A stretch of DNA of 64,000 bases from Pseudomonadota bacterium (GTDB lineage Bacteria > Myxococcota > Myxococcia > Myxococcales > Myxococcaceae). Made by a program: the position numbers and the translations under genes. The stretch is from positions 62,001 to 126,000 of the forward strand of contig JAFAAN010000175.1 in assembly GCA_023426545.1 (NCBI GenBank), read 5' to 3'. The notes below the pieces were generated by a model. That model ran no database searches. It was not told the origin of the DNA and saw nothing but the letters and a program-made list of their open reading frames with translations. Below, in pieces: positions 29,670 to 39,481 of the stretch. Every line of letters starts with the position of its first letter. Within the stretch, counting starts at the first letter, position 1.

Positions 29670-31391
29670 CTACAAGCGCCCCAACCCCGCTTCGAGCACC
29701 GCGCGCCCCAACGTGACCAGGCGACGGCATCGCTGGCGCGCCACGAACACAGCCCAAAGCACGAGCCGCTCGGCGCGCATGCGCAGCAGGTCCGCGCGCA
29801 GCGCACCCGGCGTCGCCTGTCGGATGCGTCCCGCCTCATAGGCCTCGCTGATGGCGCGGCGCTGGAGCTTGCCGCTGCTCGTCTTCTGAATCTGGCCATA
29901 GCGGATGAAGCGCACGTCCTCGGGAGACACCGCCACGCCCACGCCGGACAGGACGGCCTCACACACTCGGCGGCGGCTCACCTGCTCATGCTCCAGCGCT
30001 GATGGGTGATTCACCTCGGCGAGCACCACGATCTTCCCCTTCACCTGGATGACCACGGTACGGCCCGCGCGGATGAAGGGCAGCCGCTCCACCGCCTGCT
30101 CGAAGTCTGGCGAGAAGAAGCTCTGCCCGTTCACCTTGATGCGATCATTCACGCGGCCGGTGATGTACAGCTCACCGTCCTGGACGAAGCCCAGGTCGCC
30201 AGTCGCATAGAAGCCGCTCTCGCCCAGCAGGGGGCGTTCGTCCTGGTAGTAGGTCGCCGCCAGCGTGCCGCCCCGTAGCTCCACCTCACCCAGCTCGCGC
30301 TCGCCACACACATGCCCGTCTTCCGCACGCAGGCGCACGTCGAACTCGGGCAGCGGACGTCCCACGGAGATGGCGGACTGCCCGTTGGGCGCCATCACCG
30401 AGCGAGACTCCTTGCCCGGCGCCGCGGCCGCCACCATCAGCACCGCTTCGGCCATGCCATAGCACGGGATGAAGACGTCCCGCCGCAGGCCATACGGCGC
30501 CAGCAGGTCGAGGAACGTGTGCATATTGGGGATGTTGATGGGCTCGCTGCCCAGGTAGACCGAGCGCAGCGCGGACAGGTCCAGCCTGGCCAGGTCCTGA
30601 CGGTCCGCCTCGCGCAACGTCTTCAGCGCGTAGTCGATGGCGAAGTTGGGGATGACCGCGTGCGAGGCGCGCTGCTCACTCAGTTGTTCGAGCCAGCCCA
30701 TGGGATCCAATAGGAACGCGGCCGGCTGCGACTGGTGCAGATCATTGCCGCCCATCAGGCTGGACAGGAACGAACCGATGAGGCCCATGTCGTGGTACAG
30801 GGGAAGCCAGCTGCAACAGCGGACGTCGTTCCGCCGCCCGTCGTGCCGCGCGATGAGTCGCAGGTTCTCACGCAGGTGCGCCTGGGTAATCGGCACACCC
30901 TTCGGGAACGACGTCGAGCCCGAGGAGAACTGCACGAACGCCAGTTCGTCCGGAGCCACCTCGCGCAAGCGAGCGCCGGGCTTGCGTGCGTTGGCCGGAG
31001 GCAGCGCCAAGCGCTCCAGCGATAGCCTCACCGAGGACAGGCTGGGCGCATCGAGTACCCGGCGCACGCCGTACCGCTGAGCGATGCGGTCGAGGAACTC
31101 GCTGTACGTTCCCCGAGGCGTGCTGAGGATGTACGGCTTCACCGACAACGGCAGCGCGCCCAGCTCGATCAACCCGAAGAAGGAGAAGATGAGCTCGGGC
31201 GAGGTCTCGAACGGAAGGATGACCTGCTCGCCCTGGCGAACACCGCGCGACTGGAAGTGCTCGGCGGCCCCGGCCACGCCCGCTGGGAACTCTCGGTAGG
31301 GAATGAAGAGGGGCGCGTGAGCGAAGTCTTCGTACAGGAACAAGCCTTTGTAGGCGTCCTGCGTTTCCAAGCGCTGAATCAGTTCGAGCAT
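29670..31391 (-). CDS. Fatty acyl-AMP ligase (FAAL-like)
   Basis: 573 residues of the adenylate-forming superfamily. ATP motif FSSGSTSFPKG (~155), SWLPLYHDMGLIG, which is typical of FAALs, CYGMAEAVLM, YATGDLGF, GRVNDRIKVNG and the C-terminal lysine in KTSSGKLQRR. FAALs activate fatty acids as adenylates and load them on carrier proteins rather than CoA. ATG at 31391 has GGGAGG upstream. It is the last gene of the operon with carrier protein, diiron enzyme and thioesterase; a lone carrier protein supports direct loading. Confidence 0.88.
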   Translation of the reverse strand: MLELIQRLETQDAYKGLFLYEDFAHAPLFIPYREFPAGVAGAAEHFQSRGVRQGEQVILPFETSPELIFSFFGLIELGALPLSVKPYILSTPRGTYSEFLDRIAQRYGVRRVLDAPSLSSVRLSLERLALPPANARKPGARLREVAPDELAFVQFSSGSTSFPKGVPITQAHLRENLRLIARHDGRRNDVRCCSWLPLYHDMGLIGSFLSSLMGGNDLHQSQPAAFLLDPMGWLEQLSEQRASHAVIPNFAIDYALKTLREADRQDLARLDLSALRSVYLGSEPINIPNMHTFLDLLAPYGLRRDVFIPCYGMAEAVLMVAAAAPGKESRSVMAPNGQSAISVGRPLPEFDVRLRAEDGHVCGERELGEVELRGGTLAATYYQDERPLLGESGFYATGDLGFVQDGELYITGRVNDRIKVNGQSFFSPDFEQAVERLPFIRAGRTVVIQVKGKIVVLAEVNHPSALEHEQVSRRRVCEAVLSGVGVAVSPEDVRFIRYGQIQKTSSGKLQRRAISEAYEAGRIRQATPGALRADLLRMRAERLVLWAVFVARQRCRRLVTLGRAVLEAGLGRL

Positions 31392-31412
31392 GGTGCGCCG
31401 CCTCCCGACGAC

Positions 31413-31835
31413 TCACCGAGGGTGGGAACACGCGGCGGCCAGGAAGTCCTGCAGCGAGCACAGGGTGCGCGACTGCTCGTCGATGAAGGCCACGTGCACC
31501 GCCGCCTCCACGGCCATCTGGCTGCCCCCTTCCGTGAAGACTCGCTGACGGAAACACACGCGGTAGGTGACGGTGTCCTCCAGCTCCTCGAGCGGAGGCG
31601 CATCGAGCACGGTGCGCACCCACACTTCCTGTGGATGGATCTCCCGGCGAAAGTCCACCTCGACGCGAGACACCACGGGAAGGATGTGCGTGCGGTGACG
31701 AACGCCGTGCTGCTCCATCCAGGCCCAGCGTCCCGCTTCCAGGTACTCCAGGACGGTGGCGTTGTTGACGTGCCCCAGGCTGTCGAGATCGTTGGGGCGG
31801 ACGCGCAGAGTCAGGATCGATTCGTCGAAACGCAT
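31413..31835 (-). CDS. Hotdog-fold acyl thioesterase (4HBT/YbgC-like)
   Basis: 140 residues. Single hotdog domain with the motif NDLDSLGHVNNATVLEYLE, whose aspartate is the usual catalytic residue, and VSRVEVDFRREIHPQE strands. It probably hydrolyses an acyl-ACP or acyl-CoA. ATG at 31835 is preceded at 5 nt by GAGGG and starts at the fold; a longer open frame continues upstream but has no family match. It lies 21 bp ahead of the FAAL gene, so it can release the product or edit stalled carrier protein. Confidence 0.85.
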   Translation of the reverse strand: MRFDESILTLRVRPNDLDSLGHVNNATVLEYLEAGRWAWMEQHGVRHRTHILPVVSRVEVDFRREIHPQEVWVRTVLDAPPLEELEDTVTYRVCFRQRVFTEGGSQMAVEAAVHVAFIDEQSRTLCSLQDFLAAACSHPR

Positions 31836-31993
31836 GAAGGCCCTCGACATCGCACGCATCGTGATGCAGCTCCGCATCCGTCCAGAACCATCCGTCCACG
31901 TGCGGGAGCGCCTTGTGAAGAAGACGCCCGGCTCGCGAAGCTCCTCCACCGACTCCAGCTCGTGGACGGCTTGCAGGTCGTGCCCCAGGCCGA

Positions 31994-32986
31994 TCAGCAC
32001 CCGACCAAATCCATCCAAGTGTCTTCCACCTGCTGCGCGGAGGACACCGCAATGCCAGTGATGCGCTTGAGCGCGTTGAAGATGAGCACTTCTTTCGTCT
32101 TGACCTCATCCGGGCTGTACAGCCCCTCGCGGTGCTCCACCTGATCCCACCAGTTGACGTGCGTGCCGCGCGACTCCACGTGCTCGCGCTTGCTGCCGTG
32201 CACCTCGCCGCCCTCACGCAGGAACAGGTGCGCCACCGCGAAGGCCTCCTTGGCCTTGTACTCGCCACTGTCCACGAGCGCTCTGGCGAACGCGATGAAG
32301 TAATTCATGTGCTGGATCTCATCCGCGCCCACCTGTTTGAAGAGCGCCTTGAGCCCAGGATCCTGGATGACGCGCACGCAGTGCCCATAGTTCACCGCCG
32401 CGATGATCTCCGAGATGGACAGCAGCGTGAGCGTGCGCAGCATGTCATCGTCCGGGAACACCTTCCGGTACTCGATGAACGTGGCGTCGCTGATGGGCTC
32501 CAGTTCCAGCAGCTGCGAGAGCCGGTTGAAGCTCGTCTCGTGGTGCGCCTCCTCCTCGTTCCAGTAGCGGCTCCACGTGCCGCAGGCCTGGAGGATGGAC
32601 GCCACTACGTCGTTACGCCCCTGCCACTTACGGCACTCGGCGTCCGCCAGTCGCTCCAGGCGATCCGCGCCCGGCTTGGTGGTCAGCTCCGCACGCCCGG
32701 CGTTCCACACGAGGTTGCGATCCGACTCGCTCAGCCGCTGGATGTCGACGGCGCCCACCATCTCCATCGCGCTCCAGCGCCGCGACTCATGCAGGCGCTG
32801 TTGCTCCCACGCCAATTCCACCAGCGTGCGGTTCTCGCGGGAGATGGCTTGATACAGGTTCGCGACGATGGCGGGCCGATTCGCCGCGACGGCCCCCGAC
32901 TCGTGCTCCACGTGCTCCGAGCCCTCTTGCTCGAGGATTGCCTCCGCGGAGGCTCCCCACACCACGCGAGGGGAAGCCGTTGTCAT
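31994..32986 (-). CDS. Diiron ferritin-like oxidase, acyl-ACP desaturase-related
   Basis: 330 residues, soluble. Two EXXH ligand pairs are visible, in WNEEEAHHETSF and ADEIQHMNYF, with extra glutamates in RTLVELAWEQQ and SISEIIAAVNYG. This spacing matches the four-helix diiron centre of acyl-ACP desaturases and AurF-like N-oxygenases. With a carrier protein directly upstream (ATGA overlap), desaturation or another oxidation of an ACP-bound acyl chain is the simplest role. Exact reaction unknown. Confidence 0.78.
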   Translation of the reverse strand: MTTASPRVVWGASAEAILEQEGSEHVEHESGAVAANRPAIVANLYQAISRENRTLVELAWEQQRLHESRRWSAMEMVGAVDIQRLSESDRNLVWNAGRAELTTKPGADRLERLADAECRKWQGRNDVVASILQACGTWSRYWNEEEAHHETSFNRLSQLLELEPISDATFIEYRKVFPDDDMLRTLTLLSISEIIAAVNYGHCVRVIQDPGLKALFKQVGADEIQHMNYFIAFARALVDSGEYKAKEAFAVAHLFLREGGEVHGSKREHVESRGTHVNWWDQVEHREGLYSPDEVKTKEVLIFNALKRITGIAVSSAQQVEDTWMDLVGC

Positions 32987-33279
32987 CCCGCCCTCCCCTG
33001 CTGAGCCTGCGCCTCCTGGAGGAAGACCTCGAGAACGCGTGAGATGGGCGTGTCCAGCGACAGCGCCGGCAGCCGCACACGAAGGCCGAAGTCCTTGCGC
33101 AGCCCGTTCGACGTGCGCGCGAAGGCCTCCATCAAATCCACGCTGTTCGTCATCCGCTCCGATCTCGAGATGAGGGCCGCCAGTGTCAGGTCCTCACCAA
33201 AGAGGTCCGCCTCCGGTAGGCCCACGTGCTCCGCGAACTTCCTGCGGATGTAGGTCCCCATCTCGTGGATGTCGGGCAT
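32983..33279 (-). CDS. Acyl carrier protein
   Basis: 98 residues. The helix before the phosphopantetheine site reads MTNSVDLMEAFA, close to the DSLDLVE motif; the serine in NSVDL would carry the arm, and the usual aspartate is replaced by asparagine. The start ATG at 33279 follows AAGGAG. It is the first gene of the minus-strand operon, and its stop overlaps the start of the diiron gene. Confidence 0.75.
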   Translation of the reverse strand: MPDIHEMGTYIRRKFAEHVGLPEADLFGEDLTLAALISRSERMTNSVDLMEAFARTSNGLRKDFGLRVRLPALSLDTPISRVLEVFLQEAQAQQGRAG

Positions 33280-33413
33280 GCAGGGTGCTCTCCTTCTCCA
33301 GGCCAATAGGAGGATCCCAACAGAGACACGATGAAAGTTGAAGATGCGAAAGTGCGAGTGTCAACAGTGCTGCCAACGTTCCGCGGTAGGGAGTGGGCGC
33401 CGACCCTGGCGCG

Positions 33414-33602
33414 TCACGCACCCAGGCGGGAGATTTCCTCGGCGATGAAACCCGCCTCGCCCAGGATCGCGCGCGTGTGCTCACCCAACGCGGGCGGCTG
33501 ACGCAGCGGCGCGTCTCCCTTTCGTAGGGGCGTCAGCCAATGCGTCACGTTGCGCCCGAGACGGGAATCCTCGACGTCCACCCACTCAGGGCGACCCAGG
33601 CG
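33414..33602 (-). pseudogene. Remnant of a CaiB/BaiF (class III) CoA-transferase
   Basis: About 62 codons read in one frame as LGRPEWVDVEDSR ... LRQPPALGEHTRAILGEAG and end in SRLGA-stop, as class III CoA-transferases do. The two motifs are normally about 100 residues or more apart, so the middle has been deleted, and no start or N-terminal domain exists. A relic of a longer gene at the edge of the lipid operon. Confidence 0.7.
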
Positions 33603-33828
33603 CGGGCCCGAGGAGCAGGCGCGAGGCCACGCAGGTGTCTCAGATCACCTCGCCCGTGACGCTCACGACGGGAGGCTACCGCCAACAGCCGCCATCGACT
33701 TTGGAGGCGACTTGGGCCGCCCCGTGGGCATTGCCTGCGGGGGCATCAAGGCGGGGAGAGGCCACCAACGAAGCCTCCCCCCAACCATCGCATGGGAGCC
33801 AGCCGAAGTTCTGCCTCCCGTCTCCGCT

Positions 33829-34968
33829 TCAACTCTTGCCTAGCGTATCAACGAGCTGCTGGGCCGACTGAGGGTCGTCGCAGGAGTTGCTCAGCGGGAA
33901 CCACCCGCACCCAGCCGGCGGTCCCTTCGGGAACCATTCCTTGTCGCCATTGAACGCGCTGACATAGGCATTGAGGTGCTGGTAGCCGAGCTGCGCCAGG
34001 AACGACGAATCGGCGGTCCATTTCACGCCGGTGTGCTTGCTGTCGGTGTAGAGCGCCAGCGGACCGTCGAACGCGGCTGTCGGCTCGAACTGCACGTAGT
34101 TTTGTTTCGAGGCGCTCGCCTGCTGAGCGCCAATCATCTTCCCAACAGGGTCATCGGCCAGGACGTCAAGGCCGTAGATGTTCGTCGGTTTCGTCAGCGC
34201 ATTCATCGTGCCCGCATTCCAGGCGTGCGGCACCACGTCCTTGGCATTCCAGATGAAGGTGGCATTGGCTTTGCCGGCACCGAACACACTCTTGAAGTGG
34301 TCGAGGAACGCCTGGTTGCCGATCGACGGCCCCGCTGTCGCCAGCAGGTTCACGTGCTGCCAGTTGCCCAGGTTCGTGTCCTGCGTATTCAGCGCCGAGT
34401 CCGGATCCATCAGCGCGAGCATCAGCATCGGGGCGAGGGCTCCGCCGAGACTGTGCCCGGCGAACCAGAGCGTGACGGTCTGCTTATTCGGGATGTTCCC
34501 CAGGAACGTCCGGATGTCATTGAGAGGCCACTGCATGTTGATGCTGAAGAGGAGCCTCATGAGGCCATCCCAATCGCCCTTCGTCACCTGCATTGGCGAG
34601 GAATTGCTATCCCCCTGCTTGAGCGTCCAGTCCGTCGGATTGATGTCGAGGTCCTCGATCACAAGATCGAAGAACGACTTCGCGTTCGTCCCAGCCGTGG
34701 CCACCACGTAGACCGGGAGAGGATTGTTGCGATCGTCCAGTTGCTGCGCGACGAACATCCCGTTGCTCACCTGAGGGGGGAGCAGGTCATCCAGGGTGTA
34801 GCACGGGCCCCAGACCACCCTCCATTGCGAGTAGGGGGCATTCAGGCTGTTGATTTGACCCTGCAGGTCCTTCGCGCTCCAGGAAAAACCCTTGTTGCCC
34901 ACAGTGGCCTGGCTCGCCAGCCACGAGAGGGCAAAGACCTGCTTCTGCATAGACGAGGGATTGAACAT
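33829..34968 (-). CDS. Class 3 lipase-like alpha/beta hydrolase
   Basis: 379 residues. Nucleophile elbow FAGHSLGGAL, aspartate in NAKDVVPHAW and a C-terminal histidine in GYQHLNAY form a lipase triad. No signal peptide, so it may act in the cytoplasm or be exported by another route. Base composition and codon use (more A/T at third positions) are unlike the neighbours, consistent with horizontal acquisition. ATG at 34968 has GGAG 6 nt upstream. Confidence 0.82.
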   Translation of the reverse strand: MFNPSSMQKQVFALSWLASQATVGNKGFSWSAKDLQGQINSLNAPYSQWRVVWGPCYTLDDLLPPQVSNGMFVAQQLDDRNNPLPVYVVATAGTNAKSFFDLVIEDLDINPTDWTLKQGDSNSSPMQVTKGDWDGLMRLLFSINMQWPLNDIRTFLGNIPNKQTVTLWFAGHSLGGALAPMLMLALMDPDSALNTQDTNLGNWQHVNLLATAGPSIGNQAFLDHFKSVFGAGKANATFIWNAKDVVPHAWNAGTMNALTKPTNIYGLDVLADDPVGKMIGAQQASASKQNYVQFEPTAAFDGPLALYTDSKHTGVKWTADSSFLAQLGYQHLNAYVSAFNGDKEWFPKGPPAGCGWFPLSNSCDDPQSAQQLVDTLGKS

Positions 34969-35472
34969 GCGGTCTCCGGATGAGAAACGGGTTGAGGGCC
35001 AAAGCCAACGCTGTGGAGAAACTCCAAGAGATGGCGCCCACGAGGCAGCAATGCATGCGCTGTGCCTCTACCGCGGATAAGTGAATTCTGGGTGGGCGCT
35101 ACTCTGCGCAGCCCGGCCAGAACTCAAGCCTGCGTCCTCGCCCGAGGTGTCAATCCTCTTGTCTGACATGTCAATTCCCACCGCTGACACGTCAGTCCTG
35201 AGCTGAAGGGAGGGATCCAATGGCTCTTGACTCTCCCCCAAGGGGAGACCGCCACCCTCCCGCGCATGTCATCCAGAGACAGGTCATGGAGGAAGGTCAT
35301 GGTGGTCATCGTGGGAGGGAGGCGCGCCCCACTCCCGCGACTGAAGGCCCGGGTCTCCAGCTCAGGGCGCCTTGCGTCCGGGTGTTCGGCCGACCACGTG
35401 GAGCCAGCTTCGCACGTCGTCCAGGGACGCCAGTGGGAGGGCATGGCCGCTGGCGTGGTAAAGTCGCACGCC
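34969..35472. other. Intergenic region with a 21-bp repeat array
   Basis: 504 bp between the divergent lipase and SnoaL-like genes. It holds the triple repeat at 35148-35199 and otherwise shows no convincing gene; short frames lack ribosome-binding sites. It is the longest gene-free stretch of the accessory region. Confidence 0.55.
35148..35199. repeat. Three direct repeats of GTCAnTCC type with 21-bp period
   Basis: GTCAATCC, GTCAATTCC and GTCAGTCC begin at 35149, 35170 and 35191, exactly 21 bp apart. Between them lie TGACATGTCA and TGACACGTCA palindromes. This looks like a tandem protein-binding site on one face of the helix, between the divergent lipase and SnoaL-like genes. Confidence 0.6.
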
Positions 35473-35853
35473 ATGGACGACGGAAGAACGAGCTCGGGCC
35501 CTCGACCCCGAGAAGTGGTGGAGCGCTGGGTCGAGCGCTTCAACGCCGCAGATGTCGACGGGCTTGCCGCCCTCTATCGCGAGGACGCGGTGAACCACCA
35601 GGTGGCGAACGAGCCCGTTGAAGGCCGGGCTCGAATCCGCGAGATGTTCCAGCGGGAGTTCGCGGCAGCCAAGATGGTCTGCATCGTCGAGCAGATTCTC
35701 GAAGATGCCCCTTGGGCGATTCTGGAGTGGAAGGATCCGCTCGGCCTTCGAGGTTGCGGCTTCTTCCAGGTCGAGGACGGGTTGATCCGCTTCCAGCGCG
35801 GCTATTGGGACAAGCTCTCCTTCCTTCGCATGCACGGGTTGCCCATCGAGTAG
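35473..35853 (+). CDS. SnoaL-like/NTF2-fold protein
   Basis: 126 residues. ERWVERFNAADVDGLAALYREDAVNHQVA ends the first helix-rich half and is characteristic of SnoaL-like domains; the ILEWKDPLGLRGCGFFQVEDGLIRFQRGYWDK segment gives the curved sheet (quoted in pieces elsewhere as ERWVERFNAADVD and GCGFFQVEDGLI). Substrate unknown. Start is uncertain: ATG at 35473 begins the domain, but an upstream in-frame extension exists. Confidence 0.72.
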   Translation: MDDGRTSSGPRPREVVERWVERFNAADVDGLAALYREDAVNHQVANEPVEGRARIREMFQREFAAAKMVCIVEQILEDAPWAILEWKDPLGLRGCGFFQVEDGLIRFQRGYWDKLSFLRMHGLPIE

Positions 35854-35888
35854 GGCTCGCGGGGATGGCTCCCCCCCCTCCGCGAGCC
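35854..35888. terminator. Bidirectional hairpin between convergent genes
   Basis: A perfect 9-bp stem (35854-35862 with 35880-35888) with a 17-nt loop, immediately after the SnoaL-like stop and 12 bp from the stop of the BON/SRPBCC gene. Confidence 0.6.
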
Positions 35889-35899
35889 ACGGGGGCCGC

Positions 35900-37087
35900 T
35901 CAGTGCGCGGTCGTGTCCGGCGACTCCCTGCGCCGCGGCTCGAGCTGTTCGCGCGTCACCGACTCCCGGCCGGTCGCCCTCCCCCGCTCCAGCAGCGACT
36001 TGAAGCGCAGCAGGTCGTCATCCATCTGCTTCTTGGGGTCCGCGCCCAGCAACTTCGCGAACGCATGGCCGATGGCGCCCGCGGGCGGGTTGTACGACAG
36101 GCGGATGTCCAGACGCGTCCCACCTCGCGGCGTGGGCTCGAAGTGGATGACGCCCAGGTTCTCCACCGCCGTGCCTTCCACGCTCTTCCACGCCAGGACC
36201 TCGTTGGGCACGTACTTCGTGATGACGGCGTCCCATTCGAAGTGCAGGCCCGCGGGTCCCCTCACCTTCCAATGCGAGCGTCCCTGCGCTCCCGGGATGA
36301 CCTCATCGACGTGCGTCATGAAGCGGGGGAAGTTCTGCATCTCTCGCCAGTAGGCGAACACCTCATCCACCGGCGCGTTCACGGTGATGTCCTTGTGCAG
36401 GGTGATGGCACGGCGACCGGCGCCCAGGCCCGTGAGCCGCTTCATCCCCAGGTTCGTGAAGGCCCGGGTGCCCAGCAGCGCGCCCCCCAGGACCGCGAAG
36501 GTCCCCGACAGCCCCCGGCGTCCCAGCCCCCAGGCCGTCAGCGCCAGTCCACCGAGCGCACCGAACAGCCTCTCCGAAGGCGACCAGTGCTCCTGAAGAA
36601 AGGGCCGCGCCTCACCGGAGCGCATGATTCCACCTTGCAGCGCCGGGTGCATCGAGCCATCCCCGTAGGAATCCAGGCGGTTGTCCAGCCCGCGCACGCC
36701 TTGCACCTTCGCCAGGCGCGGAATCACCCGCCGTAGCTCATCGCGCAGGATGACCCCCTCCAGTCTCACGATGCCATCGCTCGCCGCGACACGGATGGCC
36801 CCTGGATGCGAGCACACCCGGCCCAGCGCCGAACGCACCCGTTCCTCCAAGATGAGGTCATCCACCCGTTCCCGTTGCAGCTTGCGCCGCGACTCAAAAA
36901 AGAGGCCGCGTGAGCGCTGCGAGAGATCCCGGGCGACGACGCCCACCGCGTCCCCCGCTTCATGTGCCGCATGCACGGCCTTTCCTTGAAGGTGTGACCT
37001 GCGCCAACGGCCGCTGCGTGGATCGGCCCAGTACATCAGGCCCACGCCCAGCCCCGCGCCTCCAATTCCCCATAGGGCAGCTTTCAT
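35900..37087 (-). CDS. BON-domain, membrane and SRPBCC-domain protein
   Basis: 395 residues: a hydrophobic N-terminal segment (GIGGAGLGVGLMYWADP), a BON domain (~75-140; RVAASDGIVRLEG, VRGLDNRLDS), two hydrophobic segments (~165-210; LFGALGGLALTAWGLGRRG) and a SRPBCC/polyketide-cyclase-like domain (~225-360; HKDITVNAPVDEVFAYW). BON domains bind membranes; SRPBCC domains bind lipids. Proteins with this layout are widespread in soil bacteria and uncharacterised. ATG at 37087 follows AGGAGAGG. Confidence 0.85.
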   Translation of the reverse strand: MKAALWGIGGAGLGVGLMYWADPRSGRWRRSHLQGKAVHAAHEAGDAVGVVARDLSQRSRGLFFESRRKLQRERVDDLILEERVRSALGRVCSHPGAIRVAASDGIVRLEGVILRDELRRVIPRLAKVQGVRGLDNRLDSYGDGSMHPALQGGIMRSGEARPFLQEHWSPSERLFGALGGLALTAWGLGRRGLSGTFAVLGGALLGTRAFTNLGMKRLTGLGAGRRAITLHKDITVNAPVDEVFAYWREMQNFPRFMTHVDEVIPGAQGRSHWKVRGPAGLHFEWDAVITKYVPNEVLAWKSVEGTAVENLGVIHFEPTPRGGTRLDIRLSYNPPAGAIGHAFAKLLGADPKKQMDDDLLRFKSLLERGRATGRESVTREQLEPRRRESPDTTAH

Positions 37088-37361
37088 CGTTCCTCTCCTG
37101 TCGAGTCGCTACATCCGCTCCACGGAACGTGACTGCGCCGTTGGCGCGGTGCAGCAGACGGAAAGGGGCTGCCCCGCTCGCGTCCAAGCGAAGCGCCCGG
37201 CCTCCACCCCGCCCGTGGCCCGGCCGCTCGACCGGGCGCCCGCGTCGACGGATGGCGCCCACGCGTCGGTAACGTGCCTGGCCATCGAGCCGCGGGCCCC
37301 AGAATTCCCGCAGCCGAAACCGCATGCAGTGCGGATAGACTCCGCGCTCGCGTCCCACCAC

Positions 37362-39481
37362 ATGCACGAGTTCCCTTCCCGTCGACAGTTGCTGCTGGCC
37401 GTCCTCGTGGCCACCACGCTCTCCGCTGCCGTCGAGGGAGTCTGGAGCTACTCCGAGGTGGCGAGCCCCCCGGCGCGCATCCTCCTCACCGCTGCCGTGG
37501 GCCTGCTCATCAGCGGTACGCTGGCGCTGCTGCTGCTTCGCGCACGCGAACGCGCGCACCACGCACGGGACGCTGCCCTGCGCACCGCGGATGACGCCAG
37601 CGCCATCCGCGAAGCGGTGATGGGCGTCACGCCGGTGGGCTTCGCCTTCTTCGACCGCGAGCTCCGGTACGCCCACGTCAACCCCGCCCTGGCGGCGATG
37701 CATGGACTGCCCGCGGAGCGCCACCTGGGCCGGCACGTCACCGAGGTGATGCCGGACCTGGGCAGGCTCATCGCGCCCCGCCTCCAGCTCGCGCTCGTCT
37801 CCGGGGCGCCCGTCCAGGACACGCTCCTCCAGGTGGAGACGCCGGCCGCGCCGGGCGAGCGCCGTTACTGGTTCGGCAGCTACCTGCGCGTGTGCGGAGC
37901 GCGGGGCGAGGTCCTGGGCGTCATCGCCGCCCTGTCCGAGCTGACCGAGCGCATGCGCGCCGAGAAGAGCCTCCAGGAGCACGAGGGCCGGCTGGACGTG
38001 CTCACACGCTCGCTGCCGGACTATCTCTGGGGCGGCAAGCTCCGCGACGGCCGGCTGCGCGACTTCTACTGCACGCCGGTCATCGAGCGCACCACGGGCT
38101 ATGCCGCCTCCGCGTTCGTCCGGCCCGCGCCCGATGGCGGCCCCCCGCCCTTGTGGGCGGAGATGATCCACCCCGAGGACCGCGCGCGCTATCGCGCCAG
38201 CATCGAGGCACTGGCCCCAGGCGCGGAGGCGGAACTGGAGCACCGGCTCATCTGCGCCGACGGGCGCGTGCGCTGGGTGCGCAGCCGCGCCGCAGCGTCG
38301 GCGCGGGACGCCGAGGGCGAGCTGCACGTCGGCTGCGTCGTCACCGACATCACCGACCGGCGCCTCGCCGACGACCTGCGCCAGCGCCTCCACGACAGCT
38401 TCCGCCGCTCCGCCCAGGAATGGCGCCGCACCTTCGACGCGGTGTCCTCGCCGCTGATGGTGCTGGGCGCGGACGGCACCGTCCAGCGCCTCAACGCCGC
38501 GGCCATCGCGCTGTTCGACGGCATGGACCCGTCCGGCCAGCCGCTGTTCACCGCGGCCAGCGCCCCGCCCTGGTCCCAGGCGCTGCCCCTGGTGGAGGAG
38601 CTGCGCGGCACTCGCGCCAGCACCACCCGCGAGCTGAATGACCCGGCGTCACGCCGCACGTGGGAGGTCTCCGCCACGTGGGTGGACGAAGTGGGCGGCG
38701 AGGACTCACGCATCATCCTGGTCGCCACGGAGGTGACGCGCCTGCTGGAGCTTCAATCCAGCCTGCGCCGCAGCGAGACGATGGCGGCGATGGGCGCCAT
38801 CGTCGCCGGCGTGGCCCACGAAGTCCGCAACCCGCTCTTCTCCATCTCCGCCGTGGTGGACGCGGTGGAGGCCACGTTCGGCGCCCGCGAGGAGCTCAAG
38901 CCCTATGTCGACGTCCTGCGCGGCGAGGTGAAGCGCCTCAACCACCTCACCCAGGAGCTGTTCGAGTACGGCCGCCCCACCCGGGGCGAGTGGGTGGAAG
39001 GGCCCGTGCTCCCCGTGATGGAAGATGCGCTCTCCGCCTGTACCCTCGCCAGCGAACGAGCGGATGTCCGGGTGGAGCGGGTGCTGGCGGAAGCACTTCC
39101 GCGCGTGCGCATGGACGCGCGACGGCTGTTCCATGTCTTCCGGAATGTCGTGGAGAATGCGGTGCAGCACTCCCCTGCGGGCAGCACGGTGCGGGTGGCC
39201 ACGGAGGAGATGGAGGAACTGGGCCGCGCCTGGGTGCAGTGCACGGTGCGCGATGGCGGACAGGGCTTCCGCGAGGAGGACCTTCCCCATGTGTTCGAGC
39301 CCTTCTTCAGCAAGCGGCGCGGGGGAACGGGCCTGGGCCTGGCCATCGTCCAGCGCATCCTCGAGGAGCACCAGGGCCTCATCCGCCTGCGCAATCACCC
39401 GGAGGGCGGCGCGGAGGTCATCCTGCTGCTGCCGGCTGTTTCTTCGCGTGTATCAACCCAACGCGTAGACTCCCTGTTTTC

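Noticed and set aside
31836..32018. N-terminal extension of the thioesterase gene
   Set aside because: The extra 61 codons overlap the diiron gene and do not resemble the hotdog family; an ATG with GAGGG lies at the fold start.
33603..33828. Possible 5' half of the CoA-transferase remnant
   Set aside because: A stop codon closes the frame just upstream of 33602 and none of the three minus frames shows further CoA-transferase motifs.
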